Shown: positions 14,602 through 24,760, numbered from the stretch's first letter. The stretch: 42,318 nucleotides of DNA from Jatrophihabitans sp. (GCA_025963285.1 JAOPUX010000122.1:1-42318); one strand, 5' to 3'. Notes: generated from the letters alone by a model not told the origin. Numbers and translations are program-made.

Positions 14602-15126
14602 TTACCAGGTGGCGACGGAGACGAAATCGGCCGCCGGCCTGCCGAGCGCCTGCGTGATGCGCATCATCAGCCGCATCGAGGCACCGAACTTGGCGGTGCG
14701 CAGTCCGGTGAGCTGGTTGCTCGTGCAGTGCAGCCGGGTGGCGGCTTGGGCCCAGGTGGCACCGCGCGCGGTGCGGGCAGCATTGAGAGCGTCGTAGGTG
14801 GCACGCAGGTCCCAGCGCAGCCGGTGCGCGGGATCGGCGTAGGGCAACGCGACACCGGCGACGCGGGGCGAGGCGATGAACTCCTCGGGTGCGCGCCCGA
14901 GCCAGCGCAGCACGAAGAGCGCATGCTGGCAGGAGGTGTCGCGGCGGATGCCGATGTGCTTGATCGTGTCCGGGCTGATGGGGTGATCGCCGCGCTGGGC
15001 GTTGAGGTCGCACGACTCGTCCCAGATCGCGGTCGTCACCCCGGCCCAGCTCAGCCCCTCGGCCTGGCGCCGCTCGTCGACCGCCTCGAAGAGCGCAGCG
15101 GCGTCGAAGCCGTGTGGGCTGACCAT
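14602..15126 (-). CDS. Protein with two HTH/XRE-like repeats, function unknown
   Basis: A 174-aa protein with an internal duplication. Residues about 5-85 (FDAAALFEAVDERR, then LSWAGVTTAIWD, ending LGRAPEEF) and 95-174 (DLRATYDALNAART, then ATWAQAATRLHCTS, ending LGRPAADF) have the same order of helices. Each resembles a helix-turn-helix domain of XRE type, so DNA binding is plausible. ATG 15126 is preferred: CATGAT ends 6 bases before it (leaderless-like). GTG 15162 would give 186 aa and overlap the pyruvate oxidase gene. It lies downstream of that gene on the same strand and could be co-transcribed. Confidence 0.65.
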   Translation of the reverse strand: MVSPHGFDAAALFEAVDERRQAEGLSWAGVTTAIWDESCDLNAQRGDHPISPDTIKHIGIRRDTSCQHALFVLRWLGRAPEEFIASPRVAGVALPYADPAHRLRWDLRATYDALNAARTARGATWAQAATRLHCTSNQLTGLRTAKFGASMRLMMRITQALGRPAADFVSVATW

Positions 15127-15151
15127 GAGTCGATCATGGCCGACGACGGCG

Positions 15152-16888
15152 TCAGCTGTCACCCTCGCTCAGCACCGTCTCCCGGATCTTGGAGATCGCG
15201 AAGCCCCAGGCCTGATCGACGGTCACCTTGCCCGGCACGGAGATCTCCTGCGGATTGGTGACGACGTCGACGAGCACCGGACCCGGGTGCCGCAGCGCGG
15301 TCTGGACGGCGGCGTCGAGGTCGTCGGGGTCCTCGACCCGCATGCCGTGGAGCCCGATCGCGGCGGCGACCGCACCGAAGTCCGGGTTGTGCAGCACGGT
15401 ACCGAACTCGGGCAGGCCGCCCTGCTCCTGCTCGAGCTTCACCATGCCGAGGCGGCCGTTGTCGAAGACGAAGAGCTTGACCGGCAGGTCGTAGGCCCCC
15501 GCGGTCAGCAGGTCGCCGAGCAGCATGGAGAGGCCGCCGTCGCCGCAGAGCCCCACGACTTGCCGGGTGCGGTCCAGGGCCTGCGCGCCGAGGGCTTGTG
15601 GCATGGCGTTGGCCATCGAACCGAGGTTGAACGAGCCGAGCAACTCGCGCCGCCCGCGCATCGTGATGAAGCGGGACAGCCAGACCGTCGACATACCGGT
15701 GTCGCTGCTGAAGATCGCGTCGTCGGCGGCGTGGCGGTCGATGGCCTGGGCCAGCGCCTCCGGCCGGATCAGCTTCTCCGGGTTGTCGCCCTTGCTGCGC
15801 AGCCTGCCGAGCAGGCTGTTGTCGAAGCCGGGCTCGGTGAGCGACTGCTGCCGGGCGTTCCAATGCTCGTAGCGCGACCGCGCGTCGGCTAGATGCGTGG
15901 TGTCGGTCTTGGCGTCCACGAGTGCGGTGAGTGCCTGGAGTGTGGGCTTGGCATGCCCGACCAGACCGAGGTCGACACCGATGCGCCGGCCGATGTGCTC
16001 GGGCCGGCTGTCGATCTGGACGATCTGCTTCCCGGTCGGGTACCACTCGCGATAGGGGAAGTCGGTACCGACGAGCAGGAGCAGGTCGCACTCGTCGAAG
16101 GCCACCGTCGAGGCGGGATTGCCGATGAGCCCGCTCTGTCCGACCTGGAACGGGTTGTCGGCCTCGAGGCCCTGCTTGGCCTTCAGGGAGAGCACCATCG
16201 GTGACTGCAGCCGGTCGGCCAGGGCGAGCACCTCGTCGCGGGCGTTGCGGGCGCCCATGCCGACGAGCAGCGTCACCTTCTCGGCGGCGTCGATCATCGC
16301 CGCCGCCTGCTGCAGAGCCTCGCGGGCTGGCACCGTGGGCGGGTGCGCAGCGATGATCGTCGGCGCCGTGAAGCCCTTGGGCAGCGCCATACCGCCGACG
16401 TCGCCGGGGACGGTCAGCACCGCCACGCCCGGCTCGTTGAGCGCGGCCTGGACGGCCCGGCCGAGCAGCATCGGGGCGTGCTCCGGGGAGGTGATCGTGT
16501 GCGTGAAACAGGCGACGTCACGGAAGAGCAGGTCGTTGTCGACCTCCTGGAAGTAGTCGCTGCCGTATTCGGCGAGCGGCACCTGGCCACAGATCGCCAA
16601 TACCGGCGTCTTCGACTTCTTCGCGTCGTAGAGGCCGTTGAGCAGATGGATCGACCCGGGGCCGACGGTGCCCATGCAGACACCCAGCGTTCCGGTGAGC
16701 TGGGCCTGCGCGCCGGCAGCAAACGCCCCGGCCTCCTCGTGACGCACGCCGATCCAGTCGAGGCGCTCGTCGCGCCGGATCGCGTCGGTGATCGGGTTCA
16801 GCGCGTCACCGACGACACCCCAGACCGTCCGGACGCCCTGCTCGGCCAGCGTGTTGACGATCATCTCGGCGACGGTCGTGCTGCTCAT
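15152..16888 (-). CDS. poxB: Thiamine-diphosphate-dependent pyruvate oxidase/dehydrogenase (PoxB-like)
   Basis: A 578-aa enzyme, full length for the family. The N-terminal domain has the catalytic glutamate in VRHEEAGAFAAG (about E51). A central FAD-binding-type domain follows, and the C-terminal diphosphate motif runs from GDGG (449-452) to N477. The C-terminal tail AWGFAISKIRETV is amphipathic, as in quinone-linked PoxB, where it binds the membrane. The expected reaction is pyruvate plus quinone to acetate and CO2; acetolactate synthase activity is less likely. ATG 16888 is fixed by the 4-base ATGA overlap with the upstream FMN protein, and AGGAAGG lies upstream. The frame stays open further upstream, but only in the wrong frame of that gene. 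Confidence 0.9.
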   Translation of the reverse strand: MSSTTVAEMIVNTLAEQGVRTVWGVVGDALNPITDAIRRDERLDWIGVRHEEAGAFAAGAQAQLTGTLGVCMGTVGPGSIHLLNGLYDAKKSKTPVLAICGQVPLAEYGSDYFQEVDNDLLFRDVACFTHTITSPEHAPMLLGRAVQAALNEPGVAVLTVPGDVGGMALPKGFTAPTIIAAHPPTVPAREALQQAAAMIDAAEKVTLLVGMGARNARDEVLALADRLQSPMVLSLKAKQGLEADNPFQVGQSGLIGNPASTVAFDECDLLLLVGTDFPYREWYPTGKQIVQIDSRPEHIGRRIGVDLGLVGHAKPTLQALTALVDAKTDTTHLADARSRYEHWNARQQSLTEPGFDNSLLGRLRSKGDNPEKLIRPEALAQAIDRHAADDAIFSSDTGMSTVWLSRFITMRGRRELLGSFNLGSMANAMPQALGAQALDRTRQVVGLCGDGGLSMLLGDLLTAGAYDLPVKLFVFDNGRLGMVKLEQEQGGLPEFGTVLHNPDFGAVAAAIGLHGMRVEDPDDLDAAVQTALRHPGPVLVDVVTNPQEISVPGKVTVDQAWGFAISKIRETVLSEGDS

Positions 16889-18489
16889 GACAGATGTACC
16901 TTCCTCTGACGGGTGAAGCTGTCGGGGCTGGCCGCCGCCCAGTCGACGGCCCAGTCCTCCCGGGGGTCGGCGAGCAGTTCGCCCGGCTGCAGCCAGTCGT
17001 AGAGCTCGGCGTAGGAGGCGGTGCGGATGTGGTCCACCCGGCGCATCAGCATCGCGGGGTGCAGGGCCGTCGGTCCGTCGAGCCCCATCGAGGCGATGAT
17101 GCGCTGCGCCTCGCTGACGGTGGCCTCCTGGAACTGCTTCACGCGCACCGACTTGTCGGGCACGACCAGGGCCCGGGCCCGTCGTTCGTCCTGGGTCGCG
17201 ACCCCGACGGGGCACTCGTTGGTGTGGCACTTCTGGGCCTGGATGCAGCCGACAGCCATCATCATCGCGCGGGCGGAGTTGGTGTAGTCGGCACCCTGGA
17301 TGATCCGCTTGACGATGTCGATGCCGGTCGACACCTTGCCGCTGGCACCGATCTTGATCCGGTCCCGTAGCCCGGTGCCGACGAGGGCGTTGTGCACCAT
17401 CATCAGCCCGTCGGTGAGCGGCGTGCCGACGTGGTCTTCGAACTCCAACGGCGCCGCGCCGGTGCCGCCCTCCGATCCGTCGACCACGATGAAGTCCGGG
17501 GTGATCTGCTCCTCGAGCATCGCCTTGCAGATCGCGAGCAGCTCGTGCCGGTAACCCACGCAGAGCTTGAAGCCGGTCGGCTTGCCGCCGGAGAGCTCCC
17601 GCATCCGAGCGATGAAGCGCACCAGTTCGCGCGGCGTCGAGAACGTCGCGTGGTGCGACGGGCTCACGCACTTCTCGCCCTTCGGGACGTTGCGTGCTTC
17701 GGCGATCTCAGCGGTGACCTTCGCCCCAGGCAGCACCCCGCCGATGCCCGGTTTCGCGCCCTGGCTGAGCTTCAGCGAGACGCACTTCACCGCCGGGTTC
17801 GCGGCCTTGTCGGCGAACATCTCGGGGTCGAACTTGCCGTCCTTGGTGCGGGCACCGAAGTAGCCCGAGCCCACCTCCCAGATCAGGTCGCCACCGTTCT
17901 CGAGGTGATACTTGGTGAGGCCGCCTTCACCGGTGTCGTGGGCGAAGCCGCCCTGCCTCGCCCCGGCATTCAGGGCGCGGATGGCGTTGGCCGAGAGCGC
18001 TCCGAAGCTCATCGCCGAGACGTTCAGCAAGGCCATCTCATAGGGATGGGCGCAGTCGGGACCCCCGACGGTAACCCGGGGCTGGGCGTCGGGCGGGTCG
18101 CCTGGCGCCGTCGCGTGGAGCACGAACTCGTAGCCCACCTCGTTGACGTCACGCTCAGTGCCGAACGCCTCCTCACCGGCGATCCCCTTGGCCCGCTCGT
18201 AGATCACCGACCGGGTGTCGCGGTCGAAGGGGCGGCCGTCGGTGTTGCGCTCGATGAAGTACTGCTGGATCTCCGGACGGATCGCCTCCAGCAGGAACCG
18301 CATGTGCCCGACGACGGGGTAGTTGCGCAGGATCGAGTGGCGCCGCTGCAGCACGTCGTACCAACCGAGCAGGGCAACGGCGCCGACGATCGCGACCGCG
18401 ACCCACCATGCGCCACTTAGGGAGAGCGCGCCGACCGCGGCCAGCGCCGCGAGCAGCGTCAGCGCCGCAGGGATCAAGAGCGTCAGCAT
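16885..18489 (-). CDS. FMN-binding glutamate synthase family protein, membrane-anchored
   Basis: A 534-aa protein. Two N-terminal helices (about 1-45) anchor it. The rest is the FMN TIM barrel of the large glutamate synthase subunit, with KIGASGKVSTG for FMN and cysteines C415, C421 and C426 in the spacing of the 3Fe-4S cluster. It lacks the glutamine amidotransferase and central domains of true GltB, so glutamate synthesis is not assured. ATG 18489 has GAGGA 10 bases upstream; an in-frame start at 18537 is possible. Its stop overlaps the poxB start, so an anchored FMN/FeS protein and a pyruvate oxidase are made together. Confidence 0.87.
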   Translation of the reverse strand: MLTLLIPAALTLLAALAAVGALSLSGAWWVAVAIVGAVALLGWYDVLQRRHSILRNYPVVGHMRFLLEAIRPEIQQYFIERNTDGRPFDRDTRSVIYERAKGIAGEEAFGTERDVNEVGYEFVLHATAPGDPPDAQPRVTVGGPDCAHPYEMALLNVSAMSFGALSANAIRALNAGARQGGFAHDTGEGGLTKYHLENGGDLIWEVGSGYFGARTKDGKFDPEMFADKAANPAVKCVSLKLSQGAKPGIGGVLPGAKVTAEIAEARNVPKGEKCVSPSHHATFSTPRELVRFIARMRELSGGKPTGFKLCVGYRHELLAICKAMLEEQITPDFIVVDGSEGGTGAAPLEFEDHVGTPLTDGLMMVHNALVGTGLRDRIKIGASGKVSTGIDIVKRIIQGADYTNSARAMMMAVGCIQAQKCHTNECPVGVATQDERRARALVVPDKSVRVKQFQEATVSEAQRIIASMGLDGPTALHPAMLMRRVDHIRTASYAELYDWLQPGELLADPREDWAVDWAAASPDSFTRQRKVHLS

Positions 18490-18613
18490 GGCGGGGCAGT
18501 CCTCACTCGTCGGCGTGCGATCGCAGGCGCGCTGCACACGGCAAGCGTGGCCTACCCAACGCGCGGGTCGGCGAACCGGAGAGCTACCGGTGACCTCTCA
18601 GCTATCGACCCTC

Positions 18614-19426
18614 TCAGCCGTGGGCCTCGATGGCGACCGGCTGCCATTCGCGCCACGTCGCCAGGCGAGATTCGTAGTCGGCGGTGGCGATGTCCAGCGG
18701 CGCCTTGCCGAAGAAGACGCGCAGCGGCGGCTGCTCGGCGTCGACCACCTTGAGGATCGCGCTGCGGGTGGCGTGCGGGTCGCCCGGATCGCGACGGGTG
18801 GGGCGGTTCGCCGCAACCTCACGCACGGCGTCGTAGGCGGCGATCGGCTCGCTGTGGATCGCCGAGGGGCCGGACCAGTCTGTGCTGAAACCACCGGGCT
18901 CCACCAGCGTGACGTGGATGCCGAAGCCGGCCACCTCGAGGTAGAGGGCCTGGGAGAAGCCCTCAAGCCCCCACTTCGAGGCGTGGTAGATCCCGACCGT
19001 CGGGAAGGCGCTGATACCGCCGATGCTCGACACCTGGATGATGTGCCCCGAGCCCTGCGCGCGCAGGATCGGCAGCGCCGCCTGAGTGACCCAGAGGGCA
19101 CCGAAGAGGTTCGTCTCCAGCTGGTTGCGGGCGTCGGCCTCGGAGAGCTCCTCGATCATGCCGAAGTGCCCGTAGCCGGCGTTGTTCACCACGACGTCCA
19201 GGCGGCCAAAGTGTTCGGCGGCCTGCTGCACCGCCGCGATGTCGGCCTCGCGATCGTTGACGTCCAGCGTCAGCGCCAGGAACGTCTCCGGGTACTGCGC
19301 CACCAGCTCGTCGAGCGTCTCGATCTTTCGTGCGGTGCCGGCCACCTGATCGCCGCGCTCCAGGGCCGCCTCGGCCCACTCGCGCCCGAATCCCTTGGAC
19401 GCTCCGGTGATGAACCAGGTCTTCAT
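18614..19426 (-). CDS. Short-chain dehydrogenase/reductase
   Basis: A 270-aa classical SDR. The cofactor loop GASKGFG is at 8-14, NNAG at 81-84, and the catalytic residues are S133/S134, Y147 and K151 (YHASK). The TARK after strand 2 favours NADP(H). ATG 19426 is supported by GAGGAGA 6 bases upstream. The upstream extension of the open frame to 19513 has no family similarity and is not used. Substrate unknown. It is divergent from the NAD-binding protein gene at 19576. Confidence 0.88.
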   Translation of the reverse strand: MKTWFITGASKGFGREWAEAALERGDQVAGTARKIETLDELVAQYPETFLALTLDVNDREADIAAVQQAAEHFGRLDVVVNNAGYGHFGMIEELSEADARNQLETNLFGALWVTQAALPILRAQGSGHIIQVSSIGGISAFPTVGIYHASKWGLEGFSQALYLEVAGFGIHVTLVEPGGFSTDWSGPSAIHSEPIAAYDAVREVAANRPTRRDPGDPHATRSAILKVVDAEQPPLRVFFGKAPLDIATADYESRLATWREWQPVAIEAHG

Positions 19427-19575
19427 GCAGATCTCCTCAAAAGCGTCGTTCCACAGATAGTGAGTTCGTCTAACGATCCTGTCAGGGCGAACACGGGCGA
19501 CGGAGACGTTCATTCCGGACGAGCGATCCGTCTCGTCCGCGTTTGACGGGGCCGGCGGATGGGCACCGTCGGCGC

Positions 19576-20484
19576 ATGGGACTCGACGTGCTCGTCACCG
19601 GCGCCACTGGCTTCATCGGCGCGCGGCTGGCCGTCGCCCTGGACGAAGCGGGGCACGACGTACGCGCGATGACCCGCAGACCGGAGAGTTACGAGGGTCC
19701 GGGCACCGCGGTCTTCGGCGACGTAGGCGACCCGGCGAGCCTCGAGCAGGCGCTGACCGGCATCGACGCCGCCTACTACCTCGTGCACTCCCTCGAACAC
19801 GGCGACTTCGAAGAGCGCGACGCGGCTGCCGCCCGTGCCTTCGGCAAGGCCGCCGCGCAGTGCGGCGTGCGCCAGATCGTGTACCTCGGTGGGTTGGGCA
19901 GTGAGACCCAGGCGCTCTCGCCGCACCTGCGCTCTCGTCGCGCAGTGGAGGGGCTGCTCGGCGATGGCGGAGTGCCGGTGACGGTGCTGCGCGCCGCCGT
20001 GGTGATCGGTCACGGTGGGATCTCGTGGGAGATCACCCGGCAGCTCGTCGACCACCTGCCGGCGATGATCGCGCCGAAGTGGGTGCGGACCCGGACCCAG
20101 CCGATCGCGCTGCCCGACGTCATCCGCTACCTCGTCGGCGTGCTCGACAACCCGGAGGCCATCGGGCGGGTCTTCGAGGTGGGCGGCCCGGACGTGCTCC
20201 GCTATACCGACATGATGAAACGCGTGGCCGTGATCCAGAACAAGCGGCTGCTGCCCGTCTTCACGGTGCCGCTGCTGACTCCGCGCCTCTCCTCGCGCTG
20301 GCTGCAGTTCATCACCGACGTCGACCTGCAGACCGCCCGGACCCTGATCGACTCGATGTCCACCGAGGTCGTGGTCACCGACGCGAGCATCTACGACGTC
20401 GTTCCCGGCCCGACCCTCAGCTATGACGAGGCGGTCACCCTCGCGCTGGCCGAGCGCTCCGAGCGCTCCGAGCGCTCCGAGTGA
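19576..20484 (+). CDS. NAD(P)-binding Rossmann protein (NmrA/atypical SDR type)
   Basis: A 302-aa protein with GATGFIG at 9-15 and a YYLVHSLEHGDF segment that marks the actinobacterial atypical SDRs once called NmrA-like or 'epimerases'. The classical YxxxK triad is not evident, so it may be a redox sensor or an enzyme acting on a quinone or lipid. The C-terminus ends in three Ser-Glu-Arg units encoded by a 9-bp tandem repeat. ATG 19576 fits the family start. The next gene begins within its stop codon region (GTGA), so the pair is coupled. Confidence 0.83.
   Translation: MGLDVLVTGATGFIGARLAVALDEAGHDVRAMTRRPESYEGPGTAVFGDVGDPASLEQALTGIDAAYYLVHSLEHGDFEERDAAAARAFGKAAAQCGVRQIVYLGGLGSETQALSPHLRSRRAVEGLLGDGGVPVTVLRAAVVIGHGGISWEITRQLVDHLPAMIAPKWVRTRTQPIALPDVIRYLVGVLDNPEAIGRVFEVGGPDVLRYTDMMKRVAVIQNKRLLPVFTVPLLTPRLSSRWLQFITDVDLQTARTLIDSMSTEVVVTDASIYDVVPGPTLSYDEAVTLALAERSERSERSE
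20452..20478. repeat. 9-bp tandem repeat at a gene end
   Basis: GAGCGCTCC is repeated three times without change, followed by GAG and the TGA stop. It adds Glu-Arg-Ser units to the C-terminus of the Rossmann protein. Each unit contains the palindrome GAGCGCTC. Slippage here would change only the tail length. Confidence 0.85.
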
Positions 20485-21185
20485 CGATGACCGGTGCCGC
20501 AGCGGCGGTGCGGGCGGCGCTACTGGAGCATTCGCCGCTCGACGCCGAGGAGACGGGCCAGCAGCTGCACCGCCGTCGAGTGGTGGTTGCGGCGACCCTC
20601 GTCGTCGGAGCCGTGCTGCTCGGCTTCTCGCTCACCACCGCCCCAGGCGACGAGACGTTCTACCTGCTCACCTCCGCCCTGGCCGCGGTGTGGGCCGTCG
20701 GTGGGCTGCTCTCCGGACGGCTTCACCTCGGCCGGATCGACCTGCTCGGCACATCGCGGCGGCCGGTCCTCACCGCATTCGCGATAGGGCTGGCGGCGGC
20801 AGCGGTCTTCGTGCTCGGTGCGCTGGTCGTGCGCGAGATCGAGCCGCTGCGGCACCTCGTCGAAAAGGTGCTCGATCACGCCCGCCGCGGCAACCTGGCG
20901 CTGATCACCGTCGTCACGGTGGCCAACGGCATCGCCGAGGAGATCTTCTTCCGGGGCGCGCTCTTCTCCGCGATCGGCCGTCACCGGCCAGTCCTGATCT
21001 CCACGGTGATCTACACGGTGGTCACCCTGGCCAGCGGAAACCTGATGCTGACGTTCGCAGCGGCCAGCCTCGGCGGGGTCTGGGGCCTGCAGCGGCGTGC
21101 ATCCGGGGGGGTGCTGGCCTCGATCATCACGCACGTCACCTGGTCGGTGATCATGCTCTTCGCCCTCCCGCCGCTGTTCAACTGA
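20481..21185 (+). CDS. CPBP-family intramembrane metalloprotease-like protein
   Basis: A 234-aa protein with about six membrane helices. The first motif is intact, with E153, E154 and R158 in IAEEIFFRG. H218 in ITHVTW supplies the third metal ligand. The second motif (FxxxH) is changed: the matching helix reads VIYTVVTLASGN with no histidine, so proteolytic activity is uncertain. Family members cleave prenylated or leader peptides, or give bacteriocin immunity. GTG 20481 overlaps the upstream stop; ATG 20487 is an equally good start. Confidence 0.82.
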   Translation: MTMTGAAAAVRAALLEHSPLDAEETGQQLHRRRVVVAATLVVGAVLLGFSLTTAPGDETFYLLTSALAAVWAVGGLLSGRLHLGRIDLLGTSRRPVLTAFAIGLAAAAVFVLGALVVREIEPLRHLVEKVLDHARRGNLALITVVTVANGIAEEIFFRGALFSAIGRHRPVLISTVIYTVVTLASGNLMLTFAAASLGGVWGLQRRASGGVLASIITHVTWSVIMLFALPPLFN

Positions 21186-21187
21186 CC

Positions 21188-21193
21188 TAGGCT
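21188..21193 (+). promoter_or_regulatory. -10 box TAGGCT of a leaderless transcript
   Basis: TAGGCT ends 7 bases before ATG 21201 and overlaps the end of the CPBP gene region. No Shine-Dalgarno sequence is present, so transcription probably starts at the A of the ATG. Confidence 0.55.
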
Positions 21194-21200
21194 CACCCCC

Positions 21201-21695
21201 ATGCCTCGACCCATGACCGTCGCCGAGAGTGTCGTCATCAACGTCGATCCAGAGGTGGTCTACGCCGCGATCAGCGACCCCACCCAGACCCCACGCTGGA
21301 GCCCGGAGAACCGCGGAGCGGTTCTGGACGTGCCTGGCACTCTCACCGTCGGCTCGACCTTCGTCGGCCGCAACGTGCGTCGCGGTTTCCGCTGGCACAC
21401 CCGCTGCCGCGTGACCGCCGCCGAACCGGGGCGGCGCTTCGCCTTCCGCGTTGAGGCGATCGGAGTGAAGACGCCTCGGCTCAAGGGCCTCATCGCCACC
21501 TGGGAGTACGACCTCTCGCCGTCCGGCCAGGGCACCCTCGTCACCGAGACCTGGACCGACGGCCGCAAGCGCTGGCCGGACGTCGCAGCGAAGGCGTTCG
21601 ACAAGGTAGCCACCCGCTCGACCTTCCACGAGTTCAACAGGAACAACATCAAGACGACCCTGGCGAACTTGAAGGTCGCCCTCGAGGCGTCGTAG
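21201..21695 (+). CDS. SRPBCC-family (polyketide cyclase/dehydrase-like) protein
   Basis: A 164-aa single-domain protein. It has the opening ESVVINVDPEVVYAAISDP and WSPE, then beta strands with FVGRNVRRGFRWHTRC, and a C-terminal helix (FHEFNRNNIKTTLANLK). This is the SRPBCC helix-grip fold typical of mycobacterial and related toxin-like or lipid-binding proteins. The ligand is unknown. It starts leaderless after TAGGCT. A GC-rich, gene-free stretch of 286 bp separates it from the convergent exporter gene. Confidence 0.8.
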   Translation: MPRPMTVAESVVINVDPEVVYAAISDPTQTPRWSPENRGAVLDVPGTLTVGSTFVGRNVRRGFRWHTRCRVTAAEPGRRFAFRVEAIGVKTPRLKGLIATWEYDLSPSGQGTLVTETWTDGRKRWPDVAAKAFDKVATRSTFHEFNRNNIKTTLANLKVALEAS

Positions 21696-21961
21696 GGCTG
21701 CTTGGCGAAGGCAAGGCATGGGCGCGGCGACGAGCCGACTAGTGAGTTGCTGGGTGCTGTTGACCGGTGTCGTTTGGTGGGCGGCAGGGAGGCTGGGCCG
21801 GGCTGGGCTGGGCCGTCGGGGCTGGGCCTCTGAGGCGACGGTCTCTTCGATGGCTGAGTGTCGTTGTCCGGTGGGGTCCTGGCTCGGTCCGGTCTTCAAG
21901 AGTTGTCGGATTCCCTTTGGGCATAAGCGGATTCTCGTCGGAGGCTGCCCCAGCCGAAGGT

Positions 21962-21989
21962 CGGCCTAGCCGGAGCGTCGCCTAGGCCG
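21962..21989. terminator. Hairpin at the end of the MFS gene
   Basis: CGGCCTAG (21962-21969) and CTAGGCCG (21982-21989) form an 8-bp stem with a 12-base loop that overlaps the TAG stop of the MFS gene. No T-run follows, as is usual for actinobacterial terminators. It sits between convergent genes. Confidence 0.5.
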
Positions 21990-23430
21990 GCACTGCTTCC
22001 GTGGCGTGCTCCTCGGTGCGGGCGAAGCGGGGCAGCAGCGGGGAGATCACCAGCATCACGACGCAGAGGCCGACCTGCACGAGCAGGGTGTAGGTGAAGG
22101 CGCGGTGGAAGTGACCGCCGATCACCTTCGTGGTGATCGTGTCGAAGAAGATCGTGCCGAACACCGCAACCCCGATCGAGGTGGCCAGCTGCTGGCCGGC
22201 GTTGAGCACGCCGGAGGCTGAACCTGCCTCGGGGTCGGTCACCGAAGCCAGGATCGTGTCGAACATCGGCGCCACCACCAGGCCGAGTCCGATCCCGGCA
22301 ACGAGCAGGCCGGGCAGCAGGTCGACGACGCCGATGGTGTGCTCCCCGCGCAGTGCGAGCGCGAGCAACCCCCAGCCGATGCCCGCGACGATCACGCCGC
22401 CCTGGATTACGAGTCGGCCGAACTTCGGCCCGAGCAGGCCGCCGGAGAGGCCCGCACCGATGATCAGCCCCACCGATAGCGGCACGGTGCAGAGGGCAGC
22501 GTGGATGGCCGTGAAGCCTTGGCCGATCTGCAGGAACAGGGTGGAGCAGAGCAGCGTGCCGCCCATGCCGCCGAAGAAGATCGTGGCGAAGATCAGCCCG
22601 GCCGAGTAACCACGGTGACCGAAGATGCTGGGCAGCACGAGGGGAGCGACGCCGGTGCGCTCCCGGTGCCGCTGCTGCACGCCGAAGATCACCAGCACGA
22701 TGAGGCCGCCGACCATCGAGGCGTAGGTCCACCACGGCCAGCCCAGGTCCCGTCCCTGGATCAGGGGGTAGACGAGCGCGACGGCGAAGATCGAGACCAG
22801 GGCGGTACCCAGCAGATCGAGCTTGGTCTCTCGGTCCGGCAGCGACGGCGGCAGGAGGCGCACGGCGCCGATGATGGCGGCGACGCCGAGCGGCACGTTG
22901 ACGAGGAAGACCAGCCGCCAGTGGGTTCCGAAGAGGTTCCAGTCGATCAGCGATCCACCGACCAGCGGGCCGAAGACGGCCGACAGCCCGATCACGGGGC
23001 CGAAGATCGCGAACGCCCCCTGCACCTCGGTCGGCGGGAAGACCTCTCGAAGGATGCCGAAGCCCTGCGGCAGCATCATCGCCGCGAAGGCGCCCTGCAC
23101 CAGCCGGGCAGTGATCAACACGCCGGAGCCCGGGGCGATGCCGCAGAGCGTCGAGGCCACGACGAAGCCGACGGTGCCGATGAGGAACATCGTCTTGCGG
23201 CCGGCGAGATCGCCCAGCCGGCCGCCCATGATGAGCCCCACCGCAATGGCGAGGGGGTACCCGCCGACGATCCACTGCAGCGACGTGGACGAGGCGTGGA
23301 AGTCCTTCGAGATCAGCGGCGCGGCCACATTCACCACCGTGGAGTCGATGAGATCCATGCACTCGGCGGCGAGCACCACCGCCAGGATCAGCCAGCGACT
23401 GCGGTAGTACGGCGTCGGGTCACTCGTCAT
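21982..23430 (-). CDS. MFS drug exporter, DHA2 (14-helix) type
   Basis: A 482-aa transporter with about 14 helices. It begins SRWLILAVVLAAECMDLIDSTVVNVA, with the D-x-T-V-V-N-V-A motif of DHA2 members in helix 1 (quoted in two parts: AAECMDLID and STVVNVA). Loop 2-3 has GGRLGDLAGRK, the MFS motif A. It would export hydrophobic drugs by proton antiport; the substrate is unknown. ATG 23430 begins the conserved part. The longer open frame up to 23670 reads through the promoter region of the ABC gene and is rejected. No local regulator is adjacent. Confidence 0.9.
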   Translation of the reverse strand: MTSDPTPYYRSRWLILAVVLAAECMDLIDSTVVNVAAPLISKDFHASSTSLQWIVGGYPLAIAVGLIMGGRLGDLAGRKTMFLIGTVGFVVASTLCGIAPGSGVLITARLVQGAFAAMMLPQGFGILREVFPPTEVQGAFAIFGPVIGLSAVFGPLVGGSLIDWNLFGTHWRLVFLVNVPLGVAAIIGAVRLLPPSLPDRETKLDLLGTALVSIFAVALVYPLIQGRDLGWPWWTYASMVGGLIVLVIFGVQQRHRERTGVAPLVLPSIFGHRGYSAGLIFATIFFGGMGGTLLCSTLFLQIGQGFTAIHAALCTVPLSVGLIIGAGLSGGLLGPKFGRLVIQGGVIVAGIGWGLLALALRGEHTIGVVDLLPGLLVAGIGLGLVVAPMFDTILASVTDPEAGSASGVLNAGQQLATSIGVAVFGTIFFDTITTKVIGGHFHRAFTYTLLVQVGLCVVMLVISPLLPRFARTEEHATEAVPA

Positions 23431-23668
23431 GCGAGCACTCTTCCATGCCCGTCCCGCGCAGAACTGATCCTTGACGCATCCCATGATCGGCATGTGTGAT
23501 GGCACTGCTCGACCGCTATGCCGGTCGGCTTCAGCCGCTCTCATATCGGTGGGGCGGGCAGACTGGAGGCGGCCGGAATGCCGTGAGACCGGCATGCCGC
23601 TGCCCAGCCAAGCACGGTATGTCGCGTCCGTATCCGGTGCGGTCCGTCCACACCGATCGGGAGCCACC
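23431..23668. promoter_or_regulatory. Divergent region between MFS and ABC ATPase genes
   Basis: 238 bp without a gene. An inverted repeat ATGCCG-TGAGAC-CGGCAT lies at 23578-23595, about 75 bp before the ABC gene, and ATGCCGG also occurs at 23519-23525. It could bind a regulator of either gene. No LacI-type operator like that at 25929 is seen here. Confidence 0.35.

Positions 23669-24760
<1,092 letters not shown>

Noticed and set aside
15152-17671. An 839-codon open frame that would extend the pyruvate oxidase N-terminally
   Set aside because: The extra part lies in the wrong frame of the FMN protein gene and has no family similarity; the ATGA overlap at 16885-16888 gives the natural start.
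21718-21969. An 83-aa Gly/Trp/Arg-rich ORF on the plus strand
   Set aside because: It is built on a low-complexity GGGCTGGGCC-like stretch, has no ribosome site or motif, and lies between convergent genes.
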